64,000 nt of DNA from Nomia melanderi. Lineage: Eukaryota > Arthropoda > Insecta > Hymenoptera > Halictidae. This document shows, one piece after another, positions 47,876-59,840 of this stretch. The notes below the pieces were generated by a model that ran no database searches, was not told the origin of the DNA, and saw only the letters and a list, made by a program, of their open reading frames with translations. A program made the translations under genes and the position numbers. The stretch lies in the NCBI RefSeq assembly GCF_051020985.1, contig NC_135002.1, forward strand, positions 8,184,001-8,248,000, written 5' to 3'. Position 1 is the stretch's first letter. Every line of letters starts with the position of its first letter.

Positions 47876-49900
47876 ATGTCTACGAAATGTTACGTGTAAC
47901 ATGGCTACATTTATTTAGTACGCGCACCGACGCGATGTTGTGCAGCTTGTATACAAATAAATCAGAAATCGCTCACTGGAACGAAGCGTTACAGTAATAA
48001 TTAGATGGGGCGAGAAAAATTTGCATAAACATTGTTGAACGCTTAATTTGCACGGGATTAATATCGTAAATAAACAATTCCATCGAGCAATGCGACTGGG
48101 TACGATCATTCAATGATTGCCGCTAATTGGCTCCGATTACTCGGAATGATTTCATTTAATTTATTTGCGATCGTTTCGTGCAGCAAATTGAACAGTGCAG
48201 TTTCAATTTGGCTACCGAGGCAGTCGCGTCTGTAGTCTCTTGGCTCGTCTTGGATGCAACCTCTCAACTTTATCGTTCACCTTGTCAACTGATTGCAGTT
48301 TTTCGATTAATTATCTATGAAAAATCGTGGAAAAGTCAATCGAGGATATAGAATGAGAGTTGTTTATTTGAGACGTCGGTTTTCGAAGAAAAAGATCAAA
48401 GGAAATGTGATCCCGAAAGCACTTAACCAAATGCAGCAATTTTCGAAATGAAGCATCTCTAGAAACGATATTTCAAAGAAAAAACGTTTCGTTTTGCATT
48501 TACTACTTATTTTTTGGAGTAGAATCACTTCCCGTCGATTCATTTATTATTTCGCTGTTACGAGAGCAGGTTTATTGTTCAACGTTACGTATGCGGCATC
48601 GTCAAGTGAATTATTGCACGAGGAGCAGAGCAGCGGATGAAGAAATTTGCTCGTTTGTAAATGGATTATATTTTAACGAAAAATGATTATCAGGTTTTCT
48701 TCTAATCCACTTTCGAGAGGAGGAATGATAATGTCCATATAATTTTGAGTGAAATAAGGGCGTGTCTAGTACATTAAATTAGCCAAAGAGTTAATTATCC
48801 AGCCGGGCCATTAAATCATAATGGCAGAAATTTACGTAATGAAATGAAGAAAATGTCTGCTAAGTCGTAAAAATTCATATTATCTAGGAGATGATTGAAC
48901 ATTAAACTCTTCAAATTTTTTCCAACGTTTAAACCGTTATTTACGCTCCCATAAACAATAATTAATCAAGCTGCTATGCCCACATTCACGAGGTTTAGTG
49001 GCAAAATTTTTGATAGCGCACATAATGGCGGTAAATGGTCTTTTAAACAGCATATTATGCAAAATAGGCCCAACTGAACAAGATAAGGTATTACATTTAT
49101 TTTGCATTAAAAGATACTAGCTTATGTATAAACTATATCCACAGAAAATGTAAATATACTGAAAACAACTTGATAATCTGATAGTCTGAACATTATTTGT
49201 AATTTCTACTTACTTCAGTAGCACAAGGCGATATATTAACATTATTTTATACCGACCTCATTATGTAATGCAGTAATATTTCAAAATTCATTCCCTTAAA
49301 AACAAAGATAGTCGACATCGCACAACAAAAATAACTTTTCAATATTAAAATCTTCAATAAGCCGGCCATACGAAAAAATATTACCTCGCAATATCCTGCG
49401 GTTTCAATTACTTTATGCACATTATTCAAATCTCGAAATCTATATTAATTTTCTTCGATGGGAAATGCTGAAAACTGCTAACTGAATTAATTCTCCTCTT
49501 GAATCGAAAATACCGTACAACAAATCTGCGTTAGTCATTCGGGTCAAATTTAATTAAACTTTTTCCCTACCCCCGCGGCCGCTGCTTTTGTAACCCAACT
49601 GAACGATGCTTCTTTTGCTATCGGCAGAAAATTCACAAACAAATGACGCTCTGTATTTTTTCTTCATTATTTTTTAACGAAATTTCGCTGATTAAAGCAC
49701 GCCGAGGTTTCTATCTGACCCGATACATACGAGGGAAACATTGGATTAAAATCTTCTCGTCCATTGCGCAATGTATTTCGGGATGCATGCCTTCTGCCTA
49801 TACTTTTCCGTCGAATTTTTTCCATATCGCAGCCACAGTTTTTACATTCAAATCGCCTGAACCCAAATTCCCATACGAGAAACTCTATCTTCGAAAACAA
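46900..49900. other. Mostly AT-rich spacer, nothing recognised
   Basis: GC-richer only at about 47200-47480. The part 48300-49560 is the longest AT-rich, feature-poor stretch in the window. No exon, RNA gene or repeat family recognised apart from the (AT)n tract. Confidence 0.45.
47849..47875. repeat. (AT)13 microsatellite
   Basis: Uninterrupted AT dinucleotide run of about 27 bases. Confidence 0.95.
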
Positions 49901-49919
49901 TCAATTCACACGAACCCCT

Positions 49920-51780
49920 GACTTACTGTTCACGACAAATAATTATTGAATCCTCTACAAACCACTGACATCCAATTCGAACAGACTATAATTCCACCGA
50001 AAAACAAATTCATTTCGCAACTCATTTCAATCTAAAAGCAACAATCCACACACATCCATCTCCCGTTCGTTCCACCAATAACTCACCAAAACAATCCGCA
50101 AGCCACATAAAACTTCACTAAACCTTTACCATCCCCGAATCTACCCACGGTTCACAAATGAACGCCCATGCCACAACTGGAGTCACAAAATCGTCGAAAA
50201 TCGAACGAGTGCTTAAGCATATTTTCCGCGTCGGTCATGCGTGGAATCCGATCCAAATTGGCCAGCGCGATGAAAGGAAAAAGAGAGGGGGTTAGAAAAA
50301 GTGGATTATGCGCGGAAAAAACCTTCGTTCCAACAAATAACGATATAATGCCGAAAAATGTGAACAGCTTTTAGTTGGTATTTTCGCTCGCCGCCCCTGC
50401 CACCGAGTCCCAACCCTTGCTATCCCAGTTTCACCCCCTCCGCTAAGCCTGAAATCCGTGAAATAGCGTGGCTTTGTTTCCATTAAATATTCCGTAGTTT
50501 TCCGCGTTTCAGAACGCTCGGAAAACGCGTGCAACGGGGACAACGCGGATCGAAGAGCGACGTGAAATAAGTCGTTCATATTTTATAGCGGCCAGGAAAA
50601 GGACTGTTCGCCACCCACCCGCGCCACAAACCGTTGAGAGGCGTCCGAACGCGCGTCCTCAAACGGGAAACACGTTTCTTTCAAATTCATCGGCATTCTG
50701 TGCGTGGACAACGTCGAGCGATCCCTTTTGCAAGAGAGAAACGCGCGATCCTTCCGCCGGACCGTAGCATCCCCCTTTTATGTCCGATGAAATTCGAGTC
50801 GACGTTCCATTCTCGTTCCTCCTTCGACGTTGCTTCCCGTCAAAGGTTAAACGAGGTTCACTTTTACAGCAGTGTAACGCACGTTCTTTTGACTACGCTG
50901 CCATTAAATTGCTTTACCGAAAAACGCGCCGCCCGTAACAGAAAATCGAATTCGACGGCGTCCGTTGTCTGCCGCGATGTTTTTGTGAACACTGTTGCGC
51001 GGCCCGAGATGCATAAAGCCGGTCCGAAATTCCATACATCGTTGTTTTTATTCGTTATTTTACATGGAAGCTGAACTTTTCGTGCCAGAAGCTGAACACT
51101 AGATTTTTGTTTGTCTTTGTATTTCGTGGAATGCCTCCGAACGAATGGTACGAGGTGTTCGGTTCGAGCTTTTCGTCCACCGTTTTTCTGTAAATTACGA
51201 GGCTCGAAGCGCGTCGCGCTGTTGCGATGTGGACAGGCCGGAAGAACCATAATTTCTATCGGTATGAAAAAAATCGGTGTTTACACGCGACGGCAAACAG
51301 GAAACGCGGTCTGCACCGTGCACGCGAAACACTCGTCGCGTACTTCACTGTTGACAGTCCCGTATTCGATATTTAAATAGGCCCGCGTCCCTCAAAGACC
51401 CGCGTCGAGAGCGACTCGCTTTAATTTTCAATTCGAACGACAACGCATAAAGCGTGGCTTAATGCCGGCAACGATAACGATCTGTCCATTAGCGATTCGT
51501 AAATTGTGTCAATATTTATTAACGACTGTCCGAAAAGATAACAGGCTGGTCAAACGCCAAATCGAATACGATTTACATAACTACTTCGACTGTTGCTGTT
51601 TACCCTCGGAAATTTCGGGATTCCTAAGTGCGGCATTGCCGCGTGGAAAATTTCAACTTCGATTTTAAATATTTGAAAGAGTATTTACTGCAACGCGAGG
51701 ATATTTTGTTTTGAAAAGTAACAAGCATAATTTTCTATTTTCTATTTGTCGTTCTCCTGTTTCGAACTTGAGTGTAGAGT
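49920..51780. other. Skew island 15: AC-rich, GC core, GT-rich
   Basis: The left flank is the most extreme in the window (50041-50100: 25 C, 3 G). The core covers about 50350-51460. The right flank is G-biased (51661-51720: 12 G, 4 C). Frames of 128 and 146 codons in the core overlap on opposite strands and match nothing. Confidence 0.7.
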
Positions 51781-52589
51781 CGCGACGACCCTGTAACTGT
51801 GATATCAAAATAAAAGTGACTCAACAGTAATCGTTTATGGGTCATCCCTAACGGCAGAGCCACACTTTTAACGAACAAAATCTGTTCGCTGTACGTACAA
51901 CATATTTCACATTACACCGAGCATAAAATATTCGTAGCTGTGACCTTTACTACGCCGCGAAAACATAAATCTCTCTCGATTCGAAAATATCTTTCGCAAA
52001 TCCTGTTTCTAGATTTGCAGTGGACATCCTTTCGATATATCGCTCAATTACCAGACGATTCGCGCACGCGCGATAAAGTGAAACCGAGATACGAGTCAAT
52101 CCGGAATTTATGAAGCACATGGATTCGGTTTTCAAGATGGTCTGAATCGACGACGCCGTAGCACTGGGGCGCATATTGCGTCTCAGACGTTGACAGGAAC
52201 GGTATCAACCTTCTGTCCTTGCGTGTTCAAATAAAACTCGCTTACGCGACACATATTTTTATTTCACTCCTGAAACGCTGCTCAGATGCTGCCGCGATGA
52301 ACGAGGGAATCCTTTCCCCTGTGCGAAATAGTCGAATCGTTCTTTCTTTTGAAATTACTTTGGAGTGCATGAAAATCCGAGTTTCAACGAAATTCACTAG
52401 ATTCTACAAATTACTTGGAAATACCAAGGAAACTGGAGCTTTCATATTGAAAATCGTATATTCACGCTGAATCATAAAACGAATTAACATCTTTAAGAGT
52501 AGGAACTAAAGTATTACTTTGTTCCCTAGAATCTTGCGTCATTCGATGGAGACTAACAATATTAAGTAATTGAGAAGATCTCCCCGAAA
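51781..52589. other. Spacer, nothing recognised
   Basis: Mixed AT-rich DNA without a recognised gene, repeat or motif cluster. Confidence 0.4.
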
Positions 52590-53945
52590 AGCATTTCAAT
52601 TCTAACCACTCCATAATCCTTTGGCACTCAAACTCACTACATACCCTAAAGTGCACAAACTCCCAAAACACATTTGAATCGTAACAACACATAATCCTAC
52701 ATTTACATTTAACTCCGCTAAATCCCTTAAAATTCACAGTTCCAAATGAAAACTCCAGTGAACCCTCAAAAAACTCTAACAAACTCTCCAACAAATCCTC
52801 CGCATCCACCACCGACTCATTCCCACCGCGCCGTTCCCGTACAGGCTACACTTTTACCGTAACAAGGAAAACAGATTCGTTGACGAGAAGATCAGCCTCC
52901 CGTCCAATTCCCGTCACGATCTCGACGGCAGCATCCCGTACGGTGTCCCGTAAGCAAGCAAACGCTGCATCATGCGACGGCACTTCTCGCGTCCCGCAGT
53001 TTCGCCCCGCCGCCCGCTTAATGACCCTTTCTTCTGTCGCGGAAAATATCGTTAACGATTGTCACTCCGGTGTCATCAGGAGCAACCAGCCTCTCCCGCC
53101 CTTAATGTCTTCCCGTCGGCGCGCTCGCACGCGAAAACGATAATGTGTGTACGGTACACATGTCGCGGATGCGCCTCGGTCAGCCGAGCTATTGGCCGAC
53201 CCCGATGCGTCGCGTCGCATGCATTCTCGCTACTCACGACGGTTAATACGTTAAGCAAATTGATGGATTCGCGGCAAGAAGGAGACGGCTCCTTCGCGAG
53301 CGGGAAGTTGCCGGCGGGTTACGTTGGAAAAGCGGCGGCCGCGCACGCAAATTACTGGAAAAAAGCGGCTGCGCCGATCCAGGCAAAACAGGATACATCC
53401 AGGCTCAGGACAGATCGAAGCCAGACCACGGGACGCCAAACTTGAGCGGAAAAAATGGACGCTTACACGGTTCGCGGGTGATGGAATCTCGCGTGCGACG
53501 CCCGGAAAATCGTGCATTTCACCCTTCGTTGCATTTTTTGATAATTATTTTTACCCTCTGTGCTTGTTTGAATGTGTCCTGCGAATGTTCAAGGTAGAGA
53601 GAGTGTAATTGTACCTTCGGTTGAGGTAAATTACGTTTAGAGTACGAAGCTGAGTATGTTTTCGTGGAAAGGATTCAATAAATATGGTGCTGAAAGCTTT
53701 TATAGGGAAAAGCCGTTGAAGTGTGTACGAAAGTTTTGGGTCGGGGATGTTGTTAATTGGAGGTTTTGATGGAAGCTTCGGGTGTTGTGAGTTTTTGACC
53801 GTTGAGTTTGAAACGATGAAATGGTGTTCTTCGCGAGGAAGGTGGGACAAGGTTGAAAAGTATCGAGAGTTGCTGTATTTAGGGAATGTACGGATGCGGA
53901 GGATAAGGGCGATTGAGATTTTAGTTTTATTTTCGGTGTAATGGA
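52590..53945. other. Skew island 16: AC-rich, GC core, GT-rich (clearest case)
   Basis: The left flank at 52590-52860 is G-poor (52741-52800: 20 C, 3 G). The core at 52870-53480 is GC- and CpG-rich. The right flank at 53570-53945 is C-poor (53761-53820: 20 G, 5 C). Frames of 99 and 116 codons on the - strand lie in the C-poor right flank, and another of 116 codons in the left flank; all are S/T/N-rich or low-information and follow from stop-codon depletion. Confidence 0.75.
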
Positions 53946-54539
53946 ACCGATGAATAAAATGAATGTATTATAGAATTGATCAGAATTAATCCATGATGAA
54001 CGGCAATCTGGCTTCGCGTATTTATATACATAAATGAATCTCGATTGCACAGTTCAATGGTAGCAACAGAATATCCAGACCATTATCAGTGTGGAATATT
54101 TAAAGTGTTGCGTTAAAAAATTCATTCGTATCGCGCGCACAACTGTAACTGAATACGGTGAATGCATCACGCTTGTGGTTAAAAATGTCGATGTAATTTC
54201 AATTATTCTTTACATCGCTACGCCCGCTTTATGAAGTTCGATTTATTATCAGTTACGTTTCATCGAGTATGTCCTTTGACGGACAGTTCGCTCTTCGAGT
54301 GTACTAAAGTCACGCAAAACTCAAATGAAGACAGCACAGTTACGTTACCGACGTCAAAGTGAAACCGTCCTCGATACTCGTAAAATGCAATAAATAAAAC
54401 CTCGAATTCCACGTAACCATTTTAATCCGTTCCTTCCGTATTACATATTTCAATAAACAATTTGCTTTCGTTTTCCTGTTTCGAAGCCACTGCCCTCGTT
54501 CAACGTGTCTCCATAGATCACTCCCAACCGGAAGCATTA
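53946..54539. other. AT-rich spacer, nothing recognised
   Basis: AT-rich DNA with no recognised feature. Confidence 0.4.
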
Positions 54540-55720
54540 AATATTCCACGCATACCTTAAAGTATCCATTAAAATACTCAGATTCGAACTATTCAAAACA
54601 AAATTACTATTCACCCCAGAACCATTTGAACCTTCTTAAATGCCAAGACTCAAAGCGTACACATCCGAATTCCCCAAACAGAGCTTAGGCCCAGAGAATC
54701 CAATACCGCCTAACAGAACTCCACTCAACTTTACACTCCGCTCAAATTTGCCATCAGCGGAAAGCTTAAAGCACGAACTTCGAACCCTGCGCCCAACAGA
54801 CATCCGCTCCCTACCAGAGAACAAGTTCGTAAAACAATAAGGAACGTCGAGTCACTGCGTTCCTTCGTAGCTGCCGTTACTGATTCCGCCGCGGATAGCT
54901 ACCCGACCTGCCACCTTTACGGGTTCATACTAAATCCGGCTGTATATGGTACGAAGTTCGCGCAGATTAAGTTCGCTATCAAGCCTCGTATTCCCCGCGC
55001 ACGGTTTTCAGATGATCTCATGCCGCTCGACGAACTTCTTACTAAAGAGACACTTTCGGGTCTTGCGCCGGTGCCCGTGACAATACCGCACGTACTACTA
55101 AAGTTATCTCAGCTGCTTCGTCCCTGTCTCTCTCTCTCTCTCTCCCTCTCTCTCTCTCTCCCTCTCTCTCTGTTCGCAAAGCAATCGTTTCCTTATCATC
55201 CCTGCCTCGGCCTGTCCTCTTTCCCTGCTTCCTTCGGTCGTTCCTCAACCGTTCTTCCCCCGGCTGTGACTAAAATTACATAAATTCCCGTTCAATAAAG
55301 GCGGAAACGGAAATAATTTCGCGCGGCCCGCGCTGGAATGGGAAAGTTCGACCGCGTTCAACGCCGGCTATCACCGTGTTTTATCGCGATCGCGCGGGCT
55401 AGTCCTCCGCCCGCTAACTAGCGTAATTGTCGTTCGCCGTCGTTTATCTAAGTTTATATCTTTTTACGTACGCCGGCCACGGGTTATTAAACGAGATTAG
55501 CATCGTGCGTCTATTTCATACAGCGCGTATTACGCAGCGGCGCGCATTGTAACGTGATTCAAGATGACCGAATTTCACTGGTGAAATGGAGCAAACAGAT
55601 ATGTATCGATTGCCATTGGAAACGATGATCGCGTTCAGCATCGATGCGGACTTCCCTTCCTTTTGTGGTTTAATGGTAGAACCGAATGGCACGTATTTTC
55701 CTGCGCGAATTAAGAACACG
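54540..55720. other. Skew island 17: AC-rich, GC core, weak GT-rich
   Basis: The left flank is C-biased (54661-54720: 20 C, 9 G). The core at 54850-55460 contains the CT microsatellite. The right flank is moderately G-biased (55561-55620: 15 G, 9 C). Confidence 0.6.
55127..55171. repeat. (CT)n microsatellite, two interruptions
   Basis: A 45-base CT tract with two CCC interruptions. Confidence 0.95.
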
Positions 55721-56330
55721 TGTTTACTAAGACTTGGATTAATCTGTGCTTCAAACCGTATGTTACCGAGCCAATTTACTAATGAAACTTCTCATGATAT
55801 TTGAAAGTATGAAAAATTGCGAAAGTATCGGCGTTTCAACGTAACTTCTTATCTCTTAGCACATTGCACGCCGGCCCGACCACCAGGTCAGCAATATTGC
55901 GTGATCTTTTTTCTGTAAAAAGGGCGGTTGTTATTTAACCGACGCGTAGTGGTCCATTTGCCCGAAAGCCTAACCGAAATAGAAGAAAAGTTTCCAGTTT
56001 ACGGAATCTAATTGGTGACATTAGTAGAAAGGATTTTTAATGTTTTATCAGCAATTTCTTCGAAGATATTCCAGTTCAAAATTGACAATCAGAATTTAAG
56101 ATGCTACTTTGGAATGAAACTACTATCAACTCATCTTATCAAAGCAAAAATGATAGATAATAATTTCGAATCATATGGACCACGTCGTACGTTAACTTGA
56201 AACGCTATAGCAAAATCATAAAGCCTCATGTACAATATTAAGCTTCGCGCAATGCACCTGTATGTGAAGTATTGAAATGAAACACCTTGGTTCCTTAGTT
56301 CACGTGTTCCTTAGTTCTCTCATTAGCCCG
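55721..56330. other. AT-rich spacer, nothing recognised
   Basis: AT-rich DNA with no recognised feature. Confidence 0.4.
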
Positions 56331-57330
56331 ATCCAAAGAACGTTGTCCACATCTGAAGTGACAATTCCGGATATTTCTAGAGAAAAACTTCTCGAGCGCA
56401 AAGGGTTAATATTAGCTGAGCGCTTCGCTCGTTCGGTGCTGCGGTGCCAGCGAAGCACAGGTCCATTTCGCGAAATTAATTAATTTATCAAACAAAATTG
56501 CTCGAAGACAATTTCCGGGAAGAAAGGAAAACAAAGGAGGCCCTCGGATTGTCCAAAGTTCAACGCATTCGGGCTGCGTTATTCCGGCGAGATCCGAAGA
56601 AGAGCTTGGCGACGAGGGAGTGCAGAAATTCCGGAATGTTTCTCGCTTCTGTAGAACGAAAAGTTCTTCTCGAACTAAGGGCGGCCGGAATAAAGGAAGG
56701 GGATGAGGCGTCTTACGCGGTGCTCGAGGGATCATGTATACTTCCGAGAACGCTCGGTGACATCCGTCGCGATGGTTTCTCGTTGTTCGATCCTACGCGC
56801 CCGTTGTTCCGCGAGAGTGCGATTCTCGCGTTTCGTTCCGGCGTCGGTCTGGTTCCTCGTAAGCCGGGGATTATCGCCGCTTCGAGTAACGCCGAGCCGA
56901 TACACATCGGACTCTTTCCTCTCTCCGGGCTAATCATTCACGCCGAGCGAACGGTGAGCAACATCTTCCTGAAAAGTTTTCGTTCGTTCGGCGAGAAAAG
57001 CGAGGAAAAAAATTGCTAATCGCGAAGGGAGACGGGTGGGGGTTAGGTGGAGGAGAACTGGGTCGCCGAATGTTCGAAGTTGCGATAAAACAATTACCGT
57101 TTTACCGTGAGTTGGAATGAAAGTTTGCTAAACACCGTGAAAGCGAGGAAAATTGTAACAAGCAGCCGAGAACGCTCGGAGAGCATTAAGGGATTGAACA
57201 TTTATTAAGCTGGAGCAAGTATATAGCCAAAGACGAGAAAGAAGGGTGGGCATCGGCGATTATTGTTAAAGAAGATTACTTTTGGAACGGGAACATGATT
57301 CTTTGGTTTTGTTCGGTGTTGTTTGTCTAG
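56270..57330. other. Skew island 18: AC-rich, GC core, GT-rich
   Basis: The left flank is C-biased (56281-56340: 17 C, 8 G), the core covers 56500-57060 and the right flank is G-biased (57241-57300: 19 G, 6 C). A 173-codon + frame at 56498-57019 opens with TTG, overlaps open frames on the other strand and has no recognised domain. Confidence 0.6.
56331..56412 (-). mobile_element. Orphan piggyBac-like terminus
   Basis: Read on the - strand from 56412, the sequence begins TTAACCCTTTGCGCTCGAG, a very typical piggyBac-superfamily end, and continues with an A/T-rich subterminal part (GTTTTTCTCTAGAAATA). No matching terminus was found upstream, so the element is truncated or its other end has decayed. 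Confidence 0.5.
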
Positions 57331-59840
57331 GATAGCACCGAATGCGGTGGACACGACGATTATACGGAGAAACTCTGCGGTATGAATTTTATTGGTCAGC
57401 GGAGGCGGCTCGCAACCAATGGCGATGTAGGACACGCCCATTCGACGCTGACCCACCGGTAGTGGGGATGACGATGTGATTATAAAGGCAGTATTAAAGT
57501 GTGATTATAAACAGTGCCTTGTTAGAAACGGAAAAATTTGACGTATGCTTGAAGCTTATAATGTGTACTACAGAGTATTAATAATAATGAATAATGTTTA
57601 AATAAAGTCACACGTATGAACATTTACTTTAAAATTTTTATCAAAGTTCCTATTTCATTCTGTTCCACTCTAGTGAAGCTGAAGTAATTGCTTGTCACTC
57701 GTAGTTCACGGATCGCAACGATTTCGCGTCGATTGAACGCAGTGTTCTCGATGCAAAGCAAAAATTCGCAGCAAAGAAATAGTCGAACGTGAATCGAACG
57801 TAGATGGATTGAGAAGGGGACAAAATAAAAGCCGCGCGAAACGTTCGTAGAACGCGGAGCCTGTTCCGTTCGACATTTGGAACGTCAAAAAATTAACGGC
57901 TACAATTTATTGCAAATTTCCGTATGAAACGACGGGCACGGCGAGAGGGAGACACTTCAGCGCGTGGCCGTCATTCAGCTCCATTAGCGAATAGCTCGTT
58001 TGTATCAAAGGAACGTCATCTAAATAAATCACACGGTCCGCTCTGTGGAGTTACACATTACCCGCGCGACTCGGCGCGAAATAATTTTCCGCGTTCTATA
58101 ATTTCTCGATCGATCGAGATCGCGTGTTGGATACACGTCAATGAATCCGCGTAACGATTCCCGGCAACAATTTCACGGGGAAACGGAGAATAGCGCGTTT
58201 CGGTTCCCCCCGCGTTGTCCCGGATTGAAACGGCTATTTACAACGAACGATTTCATCGGGCACTCCATTCGTGCAGGTATTAATTAACGCTGGCGTTCGC
58301 GTAAGCTCTCTTTCCACGCGCATTGTGCCAGTTAATGGTGGTCCAGATCGAATCTGACAGTATTCCCGGAGCTTCATCGGGTCTATTAGATCTAGCGTGT
58401 TCCCATGCGGAGCTAAAAAGAGAGACTTTCGCGTCTCGCACGCGGAACACGCTGGGAAATCCGTTCCCGCGTCGATCCGCCTCCCGAAATATTCGCACGG
58501 TATAGAAGTTTCTACAGGGAATGCCCCACCGGGATCGTTCAAACAAATATCTTTCAACATTCCTCAAATTCAATGATTGTGCTATTACCGCAAAATCAAT
58601 TGCACCGAAAGAATCTACTAATCGAATGTTTATAAATATAAGAAATATATGATAGAACTACGTTGTCGATACTTAGCCACGGATCTTGAAATGATGTAGA
58701 CTCGCGTGACCAGAATTCTTCCAAAAAGTGTAAAATACGTTATCGATATGCAACTGAAGAATTTAAAATGCCGTAGGATTACGTTACCGATCTCGGATGT
58801 GTTAAGAAAAAGCATTTATACATCTCGAGTATATATGATAAGTCGGATATTCTCGTATAAGTACAAATTTCGCAGGATTTGAAGCCCTTAATTACGCTGT
58901 TCGCCCGCGACTTCATTATATTCTCGATCTTATCCTTGCCTAATTATCCCGAGAGACTTAGCAACGTAAGAAAACCAGATCTCTTCGAAGGTTTCGCGCG
59001 GTGGTTAATAAGGAGAGTAAAGATCGATCGCGAGTCGATCCACGCGAACGAGACGGCGACGAGATGGAGAAGGGACGCGCGGGAAATTGGTGAAAACGTC
59101 GTGAACGGTGAAAAGTAATAACGGACACCGCGGCGAGGACAAAGGGGATTCCGATGATCGCGTGAAATTGCCGTCACGGGGATCTGAAGGAGTCCTGAGA
59201 AAACCATAAAAAGCGCGAGTGTGGGAATGGAGAGGAGCCGCGCTGAAGAAAAGGGCGAAGGACCGCGTGAAACACGGTCGCGGGTAAAATCATGAGAAAT
59301 TATACGAAAGCCGCGGCTGAACTTCGCGCCGGTTTCGCGCGGGCTCGTTGAAGTTCCGCGAAGACGAAAAATAGAGCACTGGCTCTCGTGCTAGCGCGCG
59401 CTCGCAACGCGATGCGTGCAACGCGATCGATGCAATTGTGTAATTTGACGTTTAATTACATGTGAACTATTTCAGCGAACGTTGCCTGTCTGGTTAACGA
59501 ATTGCCGGAAACCCTTGTATACAGGCAACTAATGATAGCACTGCGACGTTCCCATTGAATGAAAACTAGGAATAATATGCGGAGCGAACTGCGTGGAATA
59601 ATAAGTACAGGCAGGAGGAGGATTAATTGCTCCGAGGTCGCTGCAGTCGTACCTTGACCCTTCGAGAACTAAGATTTACTGAAATGTTTAAAAGCCGAGA
59701 AAAGAACAACTGTGAAATGTACAGTGGAACTCTGAAATTCTCATAGGTGCATTCTGACGCGTCTGACTTTTGAGTGCCGTTTCCACTTGACCGAAGACAA
59801 TTGGATTCACAGATTTCTGTAAATATTGTCGAACCGCTTC
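57331..59840. other. Spacer, possible family C remnant near 59749
   Basis: GC-rich patches at 57900-58150, 58180-58500 and 59010-59420 alternate with AT-rich DNA. TGCATTCTGACGCGTCTG at 59750 resembles the family C right-end motif (CATTCTGACTCGTCTGG in copy 1), but no terminus can be defined. No gene recognised. Confidence 0.4.

Noticed and set aside
56498..57019. 173-codon frame with a fairly protein-like composition
   Set aside because: It starts at TTG and the first internal ATG is at about 56636. Opposite-strand frames are open over the same bases and no motif is recognised.
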